From Halomonas sp. SpR8 (GTDB lineage Bacteria > Pseudomonadota > Gammaproteobacteria > Pseudomonadales > Halomonadaceae): a stretch of DNA of 64,000 nucleotides. Where the stretch lies: contig NZ_JAUAMC010000002.1 of the NCBI RefSeq assembly GCF_031010195.1, positions 248,001 to 312,000 on the forward strand, written 5' to 3'. This document shows, piece after piece, positions 16,717-25,699 of this stretch. Position 1 is the stretch's first letter. The number at the start of each line of letters is the position of its first letter. The notes beneath the pieces were generated by a model, which worked only from the letters and a program-made list of their open reading frames with translations, did not search any database and was not told where the DNA came from. The position numbers and the translations under genes are program-made.

Positions 16717-17748
16717 TCAGTTACCCTGTGAGGGGATAAACACGCCACGGAATCGCATATTACCGGATACAAGACGATCATATGCTTCGGTTGCCTGATC
16801 GAGCGAGAAGGTCTCGACAATCGGCTTAACTTTACCTTTTGCTACAAAGTCAAGCACCTCACTGAGGTAATGTTGTCCCCCATGTGTCGAACCGATCACT
16901 TTCTGTCGCATCATGTGGAACGGCACGCCATCGGATGAGATCGAGAACGGCTTTGTAAAGTCGAGTCCGCAGAGTACCACTCGGCCGTCCACTCTTAGTC
17001 CGTTGATCGCTTCTTCCGCCGAACTGAAATGGTTGGTGGTGACAAGCAGGATGTCCGCACCGCCAATATCTCGAAGCTCTTTGCCATTGGCAACGACTTG
17101 GTCAGCTCCCAGTTGGATGGCCAGTTCTCGCTTGTCCGGTGAATGTGTAATAGCTATGGTCTCAAATCCACACGCTTTGGATAACTGCAAAGCCATGTGT
17201 CCCAAGCCGCCAATGCCTACAACAGCGATTTTCTCGCGCGGCTGCGGCGCAGCATCACGCAGACCGCTCCAGGTGGTATACCCCGCACACATCATCGGGG
17301 CGGCATCTACATACTCCAGGCCATCGGGCAACAACACTGTCCCTTCGGCCGAGATAGCAATGTACTCCGCATGGCCTCCTTGTGCTGCGAATCCCGTAGT
17401 GCGGGGCTCGTCGCAATTCATCGCAGTCTGCCCGGTCAGAGGACGGCTTTCTCGGCAGTAAGGGCAACGTCCGCACGCGGACTGCACCCAGGTCGTGCCG
17501 ACCCGATCTCCTACCCTGCGAGTACGCACCCCAGCGCCGACTTCGACAATCTCGCCGACAACTTCGTGTCCCGGCGTTTGAGGATAGATATCACCACCAT
17601 AACCTTGAGTCGCCCACACATCCGTGTAACACATTCCCGAGGCGTGAACTTTCACCAGAACTTGTCCCGGCTCAACCTTAGGAATGGGAACTTCTTGAAC
17701 TTCCCAGGGCTGATTGGGCCCCGTCATCACGATTGCCTTCATTTTCAT
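16717..17748 (-). CDS. Zinc-dependent alcohol dehydrogenase (MDR family, AdhP-like)
   Basis: The 343-aa enzyme is expected to interconvert alcohols and aldehydes with NAD(P)H. The catalytic zinc site is visible (SGMCYTDVWATQG and GHEVVGEIVEVG), as are the four structural-zinc cysteines (SACGRCPYC and MNCDEP, with an unusual longer gap before the last one). The nucleotide-binding loop is VVGIGGLGHMALQL. The ATG at 17748 has AAGGTG 6 bp upstream; a GTG three codons earlier is possible. It is divergent from the LysR gene at 17935, which probably regulates it. Confidence 0.9.
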   Translation of the reverse strand: MKMKAIVMTGPNQPWEVQEVPIPKVEPGQVLVKVHASGMCYTDVWATQGYGGDIYPQTPGHEVVGEIVEVGAGVRTRRVGDRVGTTWVQSACGRCPYCRESRPLTGQTAMNCDEPRTTGFAAQGGHAEYIAISAEGTVLLPDGLEYVDAAPMMCAGYTTWSGLRDAAPQPREKIAVVGIGGLGHMALQLSKACGFETIAITHSPDKRELAIQLGADQVVANGKELRDIGGADILLVTTNHFSSAEEAINGLRVDGRVVLCGLDFTKPFSISSDGVPFHMMRQKVIGSTHGGQHYLSEVLDFVAKGKVKPIVETFSLDQATEAYDRLVSGNMRFRGVFIPSQGN

Positions 17749-17934
17749 CGTCTTCACCTTTACATTTGGTGCGTTGAAGTATCCCGACGGCGAAAGAAGT
17801 TGGCGATCAGTAAGGTTTTCAAGCGATCGCCTGACGGGATGGTTCTCAACGGTGAGCTGTCGTTTTTCACACTAACAGATTCAGCTTATGGTACCTTTAT
17901 AATCAAAACAATCCGCTTAATATTTGATGATAAG

Positions 17935-18852
17935 ATGAAAGTAATTCACCAATTAAAAGGCACCGATCTGCCGGCATTCAGCGTATTTCTGGCAGTCGCG
18001 AACCATCGAAGTTTCCGTCACGCGGCCATCGAACTTAACATGACCCCCTCGGCGATCAGCCATTCAATCAAAGTTCTCGAGCTACGGTTGAACGTTCGGC
18101 TTTTCAATCGAACGACTCGCAGCGTCTCCTTGACAGAGGCGGGAGAACGCCTTGCGGCGAAACTACGTCCGGCCATGGACTCGATAGAAGCAGCTATCCA
18201 AGAACTGGACGGCAGTGACCAGCCTCCGAGCGGTACGGTGCGCATCAATGCAAGTGAAGGGGCCATTCGCTTAGTCCTAAGGCCTATACTTGCGAGCTTT
18301 CTGCGTAAGCACCCTCAGGTACATCTCGACATCGTCAGTGATGGCAAACTCAGCGACATCGTGGCAGGCGGCTTTGATGTCGGTATTCGATTGGCAGAAG
18401 CGGTACCAAAAGACATGGTGGCGGTACCCGTCATGGGACAGGTGAGATTCGCGGCAGTTGCTTCTCCAGACTACTTCAAACAGCGAAAACGCCCAATCGT
18501 GCCGCAGGATCTCTATAGTCACGACTGCATCCGCTTTCGCTTTGAAAGTGGCGCGATCTACCGTTGGGAGTTTGAACGACAGGGGATCGTCGAAAGGATC
18601 AATACTACAGGCCCCCTGACGTTGAGCGATCAGCCGTTGATGGTGGAGGCTGCAATCGATGGAATCGGCATTGCTTTCGTGCCCGACCATCTTGCGGCAG
18701 AAGCACTGCACGACGGTCGCCTCGAACGAGTTCTGGAAGACTGGTGCCCGGCGTATCCGGGATTGTGTCTTTACTACTCGGGTCACCGCCATGTTTCATC
18801 AGCCCTACGCGCACTAATCGATACGCTAACTCGCAAGATAAGAAATTCATAA
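17935..18852 (+). CDS. LysR-family transcriptional regulator
   Basis: The 305-aa regulator has the HTH FSVFLAVANHRSFRHAAIEL, then TPSAISHSIKVLE, and an effector domain with INASEGAIRLVLRPILASFL and RLAEAVPKDMVAVPV. The frame is open far upstream, but everything before the ATG at 17935 is antisense to the alcohol dehydrogenase and has no LysR similarity, so I start there even though the ribosome site is weak. It shares these motifs with the truncated LysR at 26483, so the two are paralogues of one subfamily (PgrR-like). The likely target is the divergent dehydrogenase. Confidence 0.87.
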   Translation: MKVIHQLKGTDLPAFSVFLAVANHRSFRHAAIELNMTPSAISHSIKVLELRLNVRLFNRTTRSVSLTEAGERLAAKLRPAMDSIEAAIQELDGSDQPPSGTVRINASEGAIRLVLRPILASFLRKHPQVHLDIVSDGKLSDIVAGGFDVGIRLAEAVPKDMVAVPVMGQVRFAAVASPDYFKQRKRPIVPQDLYSHDCIRFRFESGAIYRWEFERQGIVERINTTGPLTLSDQPLMVEAAIDGIGIAFVPDHLAAEALHDGRLERVLEDWCPAYPGLCLYYSGHRHVSSALRALIDTLTRKIRNS

Positions 18853-18969
18853 CGTCAGGGGTACTCTCCGCAAGGAGCCAAGTCGTATCGTACATCGTCC
18901 GGTTGCTGCATGTTCATTCGAGTTATCGTCTGCCAATCTGCGAGATATTATAAAGATCAAATGATACAA

Positions 18970-19130
18970 CTAATCTGCTATCGGCAACCGTCTTCGGCTA
19001 AAGGCGGTCAAGGCCACCAGCAACGCTGTGGTGGTTAATATTGCCACTGCGCTCATTGCTATACCCACACCAGGCCCCCCTGCTCCAACTGCCCAAAGAC
19101 AAAGATGGAGACGGTGCGCATACCGGCTGG
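18970..19130 (-). pseudogene. C-terminal relic of a membrane transporter
   Basis: The minus-strand frame reads LWAVGAGGPGVGIAMSAVAI, then LTTTALLVALTAFSRRRLP and a stop at 18970. This is the profile of the last helix and tail of an MFS exporter. No upstream part of such a gene exists, since the LysR at 19181 begins its own 3' end just beyond. It is probably the remainder of a transporter lost by deletion. The rest of 18853-19180 is empty. Confidence 0.4.
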
Positions 19131-19180
19131 TGCAACCATTATCTGATAGGCTGTTTGTAAGTTTCATGCAAAGCCTAGTG

Positions 19181-20089
19181 TCACTTACGACTCAGCACCT
19201 CACGCAGCCAGCCAAGCAACGCTTCGCTGCCTGGGCGTTGGGACGCACCCTCGCGTGTGTATAGGGCGATGGCATCATGCTGGGGTAAGCTCTCTCCCAC
19301 TGGGCGGATCAGCTCTCCACTTTCGATCAGACGCTGCGTAGTTCGACGCCACCCCAGGGCAATACCGTGCCCTGCGACAGCCGCTTGAAGTAGCAACGGA
19401 TAGCTATCAAAAACGCCACTCTTGTCGAGTGAAATATCAAAGTGCCCCATGGCACGAAACCAGCCATCCCACTCCAACCAGTCTGCCGGTTCAGCGTGGT
19501 GATGAAGTAAGCGATGGCTAAGCAAACTATCGAGACTCAGCGGCGTTGAAACCCCATTCAGGTAAGCCGGGCTGCAGACCGGAAATATCTCGTCCTTAGC
19601 GGTAAACACCAATCGATGGCTCCCGCTGGGCCGTCCGTTGGTTTGCAGCGCTATATCGAAGCTGCCACTAAATTCGGTAATTGGCCGTGTAGAGGTGGCC
19701 AGTTGAATCTCAATCTCCGGGTAGCGCCGGTTAAAGTCAGCCAGCTGTGGCATCAGCCAATAGAACGCTTCGCATAACTGGCAGAACAGCACGACGCGTT
19801 TATCATCGGGGTCGCCACGCAGCCCCTGAGCCCCCGTGGCAATACTTTCCAGGGCCTGGGAAACCGTACGACCAAACTCACGCCCCTCACGGGTAAGAAA
19901 GACCCCGCGATTTCGGCGCTCGAACAGCAACACGCCAAGATCTTCTTCCAATGCACGAATCTGTCGACTGATAGCCGCCTGAGTCAGGTGGAGCTCATCC
20001 GCCGCACGCGAAAAGCTTTCCAGCCTGGCGGCAGCCTCAAAGGGGCGCAGAGTCGCCAGCGGCGGAAGAGACTTGATGAAGTTATCCAT
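19181..20089 (-). CDS. LysR-family regulator, GcvA-like
   Basis: The 302-aa regulator has the GcvA-type N-terminus LPPLATLRPFEAAARLESFS, then RAADELHLTQAAISRQIRAL and FERRNRGVFLTREG. A full effector domain follows. It is divergent from the EamA transporter at 20183 across 93 bp and probably controls it. Such regulator/exporter pairs often respond to the exported amino acid or metabolite. Confidence 0.9.
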   Translation of the reverse strand: MDNFIKSLPPLATLRPFEAAARLESFSRAADELHLTQAAISRQIRALEEDLGVLLFERRNRGVFLTREGREFGRTVSQALESIATGAQGLRGDPDDKRVVLFCQLCEAFYWLMPQLADFNRRYPEIEIQLATSTRPITEFSGSFDIALQTNGRPSGSHRLVFTAKDEIFPVCSPAYLNGVSTPLSLDSLLSHRLLHHHAEPADWLEWDGWFRAMGHFDISLDKSGVFDSYPLLLQAAVAGHGIALGWRRTTQRLIESGELIRPVGESLPQHDAIALYTREGASQRPGSEALLGWLREVLSRK

Positions 20090-20182
20090 AATTTGAGCTC
20101 ATGCATTGTGACGCAGAAGTCGTTTGAAGCACTGCTAGCGGCAGCGGCATCCTAGAGCGGAATTCGTCACTGGAATGCTGCA

Positions 20183-21103
20183 ATGAAGGCTCTCCCTGAA
20201 CACGAAGATAATATCCTACAGGGCATAAGCCTTATCGTGGGGGCTGTCTTTCTGCTGGCATTGACCGACGCCCTGGTTAAGTATCTGAGTGCCAGTATGT
20301 CGCTATGGCAACTCTATGTCATCGGGTCATCAGTATCGCTGCCGATACTGTTAGGGTTAATCATTGGCCATGCAGGCCCCCGCCCCAAGGTAAAATCACG
20401 CCGCTGGGTGGCGATAAGAAGCCTGCTTCTGTTGCTGATGTGGATAGCCTATTACGCAGCACTCCCACTGATTCCGCTCTCGGTGGCGGCGGTCGCCATT
20501 TACACCACGCCGCTGTTCATTGCCGTGCTGGCTGCTTTTGGGGCGGGCGAGCATCTTTCACGCCAGGCGTGGCTGGGCATCTTCTGCGGTTTCCTGGGCG
20601 TAGTAGTGGTGTTGCGCCCCGGCGGCGACACCTTTACGCCTGCCACACTGCTACCCGTGCTTGCCGCCCTCTTTTATGCGCTAGCAATGTTGGTCACTCG
20701 CCACCACTGCCAAAGAGAGCACCCCTTACTTCTGACCCTGGGATTGAGTCTGTCCTTCCTGGCGGCAGGTAGCCTCTTCAGTGTGCTGGTCGCAATAAAA
20801 AGCACCACATCGCTCGCTGAACGCGCGCCATTCCTGTTCGCCGGTTGGCAACCGCTAGACGCCACAGCGCTATTGATCGTGGGTGCCTACGCGCTATTGC
20901 TGATCATTGTGAATACCGGCGTGGCAAGGGCCTATCAAATTGCCCCTTCGGCGTTGATCGGCACCTTTGATTACGCCTACCTCATCTTTGCCTGCCTTTG
21001 GGGCTATCTGCTATTCAGCGAAGTGCCCGACGCCATGACTTGGCTGGGTATGGGCATGATCTTACTCGCAGGGGTGATGGTGTTGCGGCAACAGCGGCGC
21101 TAA
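20183..21103 (+). CDS. EamA/DMT-family permease
   Basis: The 306-aa inner-membrane protein has ten hydrophobic segments in two EamA repeats. It starts ILQGISLIVGAVFLLALTDA. The mid-protein LGIFCGFLGVVVVLRPGG closes the first repeat. The second ends TWLGMGMILLAGVMVLRQ. Members export amino acids, nucleosides or drugs; the substrate here is unknown. Regulation by the divergent LysR is likely. It converges with DUF808 copy 2, with a 34-bp gap. Confidence 0.88.
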   Translation: MKALPEHEDNILQGISLIVGAVFLLALTDALVKYLSASMSLWQLYVIGSSVSLPILLGLIIGHAGPRPKVKSRRWVAIRSLLLLLMWIAYYAALPLIPLSVAAVAIYTTPLFIAVLAAFGAGEHLSRQAWLGIFCGFLGVVVVLRPGGDTFTPATLLPVLAALFYALAMLVTRHHCQREHPLLLTLGLSLSFLAAGSLFSVLVAIKSTTSLAERAPFLFAGWQPLDATALLIVGAYALLLIIVNTGVARAYQIAPSALIGTFDYAYLIFACLWGYLLFSEVPDAMTWLGMGMILLAGVMVLRQQRR

Positions 21104-21128
21104 TCGATATGTCTGTTTACTTCTTCGC

Positions 21129-22140
21129 CGCCCACACCTACTCGGCATGCGCCTTCTTATTTGGAACGAGGTGCAGCACCCCCACCACCACCGAGCCCAC
21201 CAAAAAGCCAATCACCGCAGAACACAGCGTATTGAAGCTCCAGCCCAGCATGCCGCCCAAGGCACCGGTCACCTCGCCAATGCCATTCTCAACATGGTGT
21301 ACCCACTCATAGGGCGCGTTAAACCAACCCGTACCATCGGCACCCAGATTGGCCATCAGGATATGCCCACCCACCCAGAGCATAGCGACGGTTCCCACGA
21401 CCGAGATGATCGCTAGCACCTTGGGCATGGCCGTCACCAGAGCACGGCCCAGTGTCTGCATTGCCGAGTTATCCCGCTGGGCAAGCTTCAGGCCGATATC
21501 GTCCATTTTGACCAACAGCGCCACCACGCCATACACAAGAAGTGTGATAACAAGCGCCACCACCACCAAGCTCGTCAACTGCGACCAGAATCCCTGATGG
21601 GAGACCGTGGCAAGCGCGATCACCATGATTTCGGCGGAAAGAATCAGGTCGGTTCGAACGGCACCACTCACGATCTTTTTCTCGGCTTCCGGGCCCTTTT
21701 CTACCGCTGGCTTTTCGTCATCATGCCCGCCGGAGAGCTTATGCCACACCTTCTCAGCGCCCTCAAAGGCCAGGTAGGCGCCGCCCACCATCAGGATAAT
21801 TGGCAATAGAGAGGCCAAAAAGTAATTCAGCACCAGCGCCACCGGCAGGATAAAAAGCAGCTTGTTGCGAATCGAGCCCAGCGCGATCTTCTTCACAATC
21901 GCCAGTTCCCGCTCAGCGGTTACCCCCTGCAAATATTGCGGCGTCACCGCCGTATCATCGACCACCACCCCGGCCGCCTTCGCCGTTGCACGCCCAGCGG
22001 CGGCACTGACATCATCCAGTGATGCCGCGGACAACTTCGCCAATGCGGCGATGTCATCCAGTAATCCTATTAAGCCGCCTATGGCCATGAATGCTTCCTT
22101 TGTGAATAACAGGTGCAGATAGTAGAGCACAAAGAGGCTG
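21129..22140. repeat. About 1-kb direct repeat, copy 2 (DUF808 gene)
   Basis: This is the partner of 15252-16263, in the same orientation. Recombination between the copies would delete 5877 bp carrying the alcohol dehydrogenase, two LysR genes and the EamA gene. Confidence 0.9.
21138..22088 (-). CDS. DUF808 family membrane protein, copy 2
   Basis: This is the second 316-aa DUF808 protein, about 95% identical to copy 1 by my residue count. The start context is the same (AAGGAA then ATG at 22088). Both copies are intact with no stop or frameshift, so either may be functional. The differences include an Ile/Leu/Val-rich swap region around residues 80-100 and a divergent last ten residues. Confidence 0.88.
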   Translation of the reverse strand: MAIGGLIGLLDDIAALAKLSAASLDDVSAAAGRATAKAAGVVVDDTAVTPQYLQGVTAERELAIVKKIALGSIRNKLLFILPVALVLNYFLASLLPIILMVGGAYLAFEGAEKVWHKLSGGHDDEKPAVEKGPEAEKKIVSGAVRTDLILSAEIMVIALATVSHQGFWSQLTSLVVVALVITLLVYGVVALLVKMDDIGLKLAQRDNSAMQTLGRALVTAMPKVLAIISVVGTVAMLWVGGHILMANLGADGTGWFNAPYEWVHHVENGIGEVTGALGGMLGWSFNTLCSAVIGFLVGSVVVGVLHLVPNKKAHAE

Positions 22141-22452
22141 GGTAAGAGCACCAATAAGAGTAGTTACCGGGCACGATAGCCCAGCGATGCTGCTTCGATA
22201 TTGGCAACTATCGATATGCTCTAGAAGCATTGTGATGGTAGGTAAGACTCCAACCGATAAAGTGCAGGTAAGTTTATGAATACGTCTTTTCATCTCAACC
22301 TCGACCACGAGCATTTAAAGTGCCCTATGGGTTCTTTAAGGTTTATAAATGACTTATCAGCTTGGCACATTACCAAAGCTTGCCCATAATGAGCAGTTAA
22401 AAGCTCACAAAGATCCTTAAGGGTCTTAAAATACTCAAAAAATGGTACGGCA
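22141..22452 (+). promoter_or_regulatory. hipBA upstream region with candidate HipB operator
   Basis: There is no gene in this stretch. An inverted repeat AAGATCC-TTAA-GGGTCTT (one mismatch) at 22410-22427 lies 25 bp before hipB. A related half-site GGGTTCTTTAAGG occurs at about 22340. HipB proteins autorepress at paired inverted repeats, so this is a reasonable operator candidate. It has not been compared with known HipB sites. Confidence 0.45.
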
Positions 22453-22785
22453 ATGAAACGGGCACGCAGCTACTCTCGCGTCACAAAACAGGCGCTCTCG
22501 ATCCTCGGCAAGTTGATCAAGGCTGGCCGTTTGGAGCGCAAACTTACGGCTACCGAACTGTCGGAACGCGCAGGCATCACCCGAAGAACCCTCCGCAATA
22601 TCGAAAATGGCGAAGCCGGTTCTGAGATCGGCACCGTCTTCGAGGTTGCCGCACTCGTCGGCGTCCGTTTGTTCGATGTTGACGAACGGACACTCGCGAT
22701 GAACAACGCCCATCTAGAAGAAAAACTAACGCTGCTACCTAAGAGCGTCCGCCATAGTAAGCAGGAGGTCGATGATGATTTCTAA
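22453..22785 (+). CDS. hipB: HipB-like XRE-family antitoxin
   Basis: The 110-aa HTH protein has the Cro/XRE motif RKLTATELSERAGITRRTLR, then NIENGEAGSEIGTVFEVAAL. HipB dimers bind the operon promoter and hold the HipA kinase inactive. The stop overlaps the hipA start by 11 bp, so the two genes are translationally coupled. Together with HipA it forms a type II toxin-antitoxin pair linked to persistence and sometimes phage defence. Confidence 0.87.
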   Translation: MKRARSYSRVTKQALSILGKLIKAGRLERKLTATELSERAGITRRTLRNIENGEAGSEIGTVFEVAALVGVRLFDVDERTLAMNNAHLEEKLTLLPKSVRHSKQEVDDDF

Positions 22786-24091
22786 GCTTACTGACCACAA
22801 AGAGGCCTATGTCTGGCTTTGGCTGCCGGGAGAAACGCACCCCGTCGTGGCCGGCCGCATCACACAGAACGGGAACAACTATGGCTTCAACTATGGCGCC
22901 AGCTATTTGGAGCGTGATGCCGCGATACCCATCTATGACTCAGAGCTTCCGCTCCGCCGCGGCCTGATCGAACCGGCCGCGGGCTTGGCAATGGCCAGTT
23001 GCCTTCGTGATGGCTCGCCTGATGCTTGGGGCCGCAGGGTTATCATCAATCGTCTGATGGGCGCTAAGGCCGCCGAGACCGAAACCAGCGACATCAACGA
23101 ACTCACCTACTTGCTTGAGTCGGGATCGGATCGAATCGGTGCACTCGATTTTCAGCATTCCGCCACGGAATACGTTCCCCGCCTCAAAGCAGAAGCATCC
23201 TATGAGGAATTGCTGGAAGCAGCCGAACGGATCGAGCAAGGCGCCCCACTGACACCCGCGCTCGATCAGGCGTTGAACCACGGAACATCGATCGGCGGCG
23301 CCCGCCCCAAAGCCCTGATCGATAACGGCGAACACAAAACAATCGCCAAGTTCTCTTCAAGCACGGACATTTACAGCGTCGTGAAGGCGGAATTTATCGC
23401 CATGAAGCTCGCGGCTTTGTGTAACCTCAATGTTGCCCCTGTCTCGATGATCGCGGCTGCTGGCAAAGACGTGCTGCTCATAGAACGCTTTGACCGCCTC
23501 AAATCAGAGGCTGGCTGGCAGCGCAGAGCAATGGTGTCGGCTCTGACGATGCTCGGCCTTGACGAAATGATGGCGCGCTATGCGTCTTATGAAGATCTTG
23601 CTGAGATCATCCGTCACCGCTTCACCAAGCCAAAGGAAACGCTGAAAGAGCTGTACGGACGGATCGTTTTTAATATCCTATGCGGCAATACGGACGACCA
23701 TGCTCGCAACCATGCCGCATTCTGGGACGGCGAGATGCTTACCTTGACCCCTGCCTATGATATCTGCCCACAAGGGAGAACCGGCAACGAGGCGACACAG
23801 GCAATGCTGATCAAGGGTGAAAACCGTATGAGTACGCTGCATAACTGTCTCACGGCCGCGCCTGATTTCTTGCTCAATGAAAAAGAAGCCAAGAGCATCA
23901 TCGATAACCAACTCGCAACGATTGCCAGTGAATGGAAGGAGCTCTGCGAGGAAGCCAAACTGACCGAGACCGACCGGAAGCTCTTTGTCGGTCGGCAGTT
24001 TTTGAACAGCTATTGCATTGAAGGCCTGGGGGCCGAACATAGCGCGCTACGTGAAGGCTTTGAGTCTGCACGGGCGCAGTTGCTCTGTTAA
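22775..24091 (+). CDS. hipA: HipA-family serine/threonine kinase toxin
   Basis: The protein has 438 aa, the usual HipA length. The N-terminal subdomain begins KEAYVWLWLPGETHPVVAG. The glycine-rich loop is TSIGGARPKALID. The catalytic loop is CGNTDDHARNHA, followed by the metal-binding region TPAYDICPQ. All key residues are present. E. coli HipA phosphorylates glutamyl-tRNA synthetase, but the target here may differ. I start at the second ATG (22775) because GGAGG at 22764-22768 is 6 bp before it; the ATG at 22772 is only 3 bp away. It overlaps hipB. Confidence 0.9.
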   Translation: MISKLTDHKEAYVWLWLPGETHPVVAGRITQNGNNYGFNYGASYLERDAAIPIYDSELPLRRGLIEPAAGLAMASCLRDGSPDAWGRRVIINRLMGAKAAETETSDINELTYLLESGSDRIGALDFQHSATEYVPRLKAEASYEELLEAAERIEQGAPLTPALDQALNHGTSIGGARPKALIDNGEHKTIAKFSSSTDIYSVVKAEFIAMKLAALCNLNVAPVSMIAAAGKDVLLIERFDRLKSEAGWQRRAMVSALTMLGLDEMMARYASYEDLAEIIRHRFTKPKETLKELYGRIVFNILCGNTDDHARNHAAFWDGEMLTLTPAYDICPQGRTGNEATQAMLIKGENRMSTLHNCLTAAPDFLLNEKEAKSIIDNQLATIASEWKELCEEAKLTETDRKLFVGRQFLNSYCIEGLGAEHSALREGFESARAQLLC

Positions 24092-24141
24092 AAAAGTTAC
24101 TCGGTTAAAAAGGCGACCAGTTGCGCTGTTCCGAAATACAG

Positions 24142-24204
24142 ATGAGCCGATTGCCTATCTATTCAAATCATATTATGAGCCGATTAAGATTTTTATTCGG
24201 CTCA
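24142..24204. repeat. TGAGCCGA hairpin repeats, degenerate unit plus unit R2
   Basis: The full unit TGAGCCGA-N13-TCGGCTCA is at 24176-24204. Before it, at 24143, is a unit whose left arm is intact and whose right arm has decayed to TCAAATCA. The tandem pairing resembles the double unit at 28181-28243. Confidence 0.8.
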
Positions 24205-24211
24205 CAGGCCA

Positions 24212-24328
24212 GTGAGGTGTATTCATAGAATAGAGAGGGCAGTCACTTGGACTGCCCTTTCGTTTCATGCGTGAAGCGGGAATACGGAAATGAAATCAGT
24301 GTCAGCGCTTACCTTCAATGCGTAGCGT
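24212..24328 (+). terminator. Terminator-like hairpin after hipA (copy B of 16344 repeat)
   Basis: GGGCAGTC-N5-GACTGCCC at 24238-24258, followed by TTTCGTTTC on the plus strand, is a likely factor-independent terminator for hipBA. The 45 bp after it match copy A at 16344-16455. Confidence 0.65.
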
Positions 24329-24408
24329 CGCCACTTCATCTAGCGCCAAGCCTGCCGCTTCAACGATGGCCAGAGCATCGAAGATGGCGAAAGTCCAGCA
24401 ACCCAGAT

Positions 24409-25629
24409 TCAATGCCCAACAACCTGGGTTTCTCCATTTCGGCGGCCCGGTTTGAAAGCATGTGAACTAGCCGCGCAAGCGATGATGAAGGCGGCGCCAA
24501 GCAAGACCACCAGAGCCCAGGGGAAAGCACCGACACCCCATGAATTAAGAAGCATACCGCCAGCTACTCCACCGCCAGCAATCGCAGCGTTCCATGTCAC
24601 CACATTCATGGAAAGCGCCACATCGGCGCCACTTCCAGCAGTATCGGCCAACGCGGTTTGCAGCAGTGTGGCAGCACCGCCGAAGGTGACGCCCCAAATC
24701 ACAACGCCGATGTAGACGACAACAGGATTTTGAGTATTCAAACCAAAGATGAAGGCGGTTATCGCGAAGGCGGTAAGGCTTGCGAGTACTGTGACCCGCA
24801 AATGGCTGTCCACGAGTTTTCCCGCAATCCAGATGCCGACAAGCGACGCAGCACCAAAGGTTAATAGCACCAGATCAATCCGTTCGCCGAGTCCCACTGC
24901 CCCCACAAACGGCGCAATGTAGGTGTAAAGAATATTGTGGGCCAGCATCCACGTTAAGACCACTCCAAGCACTGGCCGCACGCCAGGTGTCGTAAAGACT
25001 TTTCGCAATGGCATACGCTCGCTGGCGGACTGTCCAGGATAGTCTGGAACCTTAGCAATGACCCATACAGTCAACATAAGCGTCAAAGCGGACATGACCC
25101 AGAAAGCGGTACGCCAGCCAGCGACCGAACCCATGTAGGTTCCAAGAGGCACCCCTAGCGACAACGCAATCGGGATTCCGACCATCGCTACGGCCATTGC
25201 ACGCCCTTGCTGATGCGGAGCGACCATCCGTCTCGCATAACCAGCGAGAAGACTCCAAGCCAATCCGGCGGCAACACCCGCAAAGAAGCGGGCAACTAAC
25301 GTTAGGCCATAGGAACTGGACAGCGCCGTGACCGAGTTAAAAACGAAGAACCCGATAATGGTGAGCAGCAAGACGTTACGTCGCCGCCAACCACGCGTAG
25401 CAATCGTCAACGGAATCGCTGCTAACAACGACCCCAGCGCATACGCCGTCACCATTTGACCTGCCAACGCTTGGCTAATCCCGAGACCGCCACTGATTTG
25501 AGGTAATAATCCCGCAGGTAGAGTTTCTGTCACGATGCAGATAAAGCCCGTCATGGCCAAGGCCAACAGTGCGGACATGGGAAGCTTATCGGTCGCAGCC
25601 GATTCCGCCTGAATAGATGAGTAGTCCAC
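24409..25629 (-). CDS. MFS transporter, DHA1 family (AraJ/sugar-efflux type)
   Basis: The 406-aa, 12-helix inner-membrane antiporter has the early FICIVTETLPAGLLPQIS signature of DHA1 exporters and the motif A-like loop ATRGWRRRNVLL between TM2 and TM3. TM5 carries GIPIALSLGVPLGTYMG, an antiporter motif C. It starts with GTG at 25629, with AAAGGG 8 bp upstream. It is divergent from the TetR gene at 25804 and probably repressed by it. The substrate is unknown; relatives export sugars, purines or chloramphenicol-like drugs. Confidence 0.9.
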   Translation of the reverse strand: MDYSSIQAESAATDKLPMSALLALAMTGFICIVTETLPAGLLPQISGGLGISQALAGQMVTAYALGSLLAAIPLTIATRGWRRRNVLLLTIIGFFVFNSVTALSSSYGLTLVARFFAGVAAGLAWSLLAGYARRMVAPHQQGRAMAVAMVGIPIALSLGVPLGTYMGSVAGWRTAFWVMSALTLMLTVWVIAKVPDYPGQSASERMPLRKVFTTPGVRPVLGVVLTWMLAHNILYTYIAPFVGAVGLGERIDLVLLTFGAASLVGIWIAGKLVDSHLRVTVLASLTAFAITAFIFGLNTQNPVVVYIGVVIWGVTFGGAATLLQTALADTAGSGADVALSMNVVTWNAAIAGGGVAGGMLLNSWGVGAFPWALVVLLGAAFIIACAASSHAFKPGRRNGETQVVGH

Positions 25630-25699
25630 AAAAAATACCCTTTCGAAGATGAAGGTTAGCGCTGGGCAGCAGGCGCCCAGAGCATTGCGCGAAACATAT

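Larger units (their letters stand above)
24092..24408. other. hipA downstream region with hairpins and a gene relic
   Basis: The stretch holds the R2 hairpin repeats (24142-24204), the terminator-like copy B (24212-24328) and, on the minus strand from about 24405 to the TGA at 24304, a short frame reading AIFDALAIVEAAGLALDEVA and ending GKR. That frame looks like the amphipathic C-terminal tail of a lost protein that I cannot identify. Confidence 0.4.

Noticed and set aside
17197..17934. Open frame running 246 codons upstream of the LysR start at 17935
   Set aside because: It is antisense to the zinc alcohol dehydrogenase and its translation has no LysR or other family features; the LysR HTH begins at the ATG at 17935.
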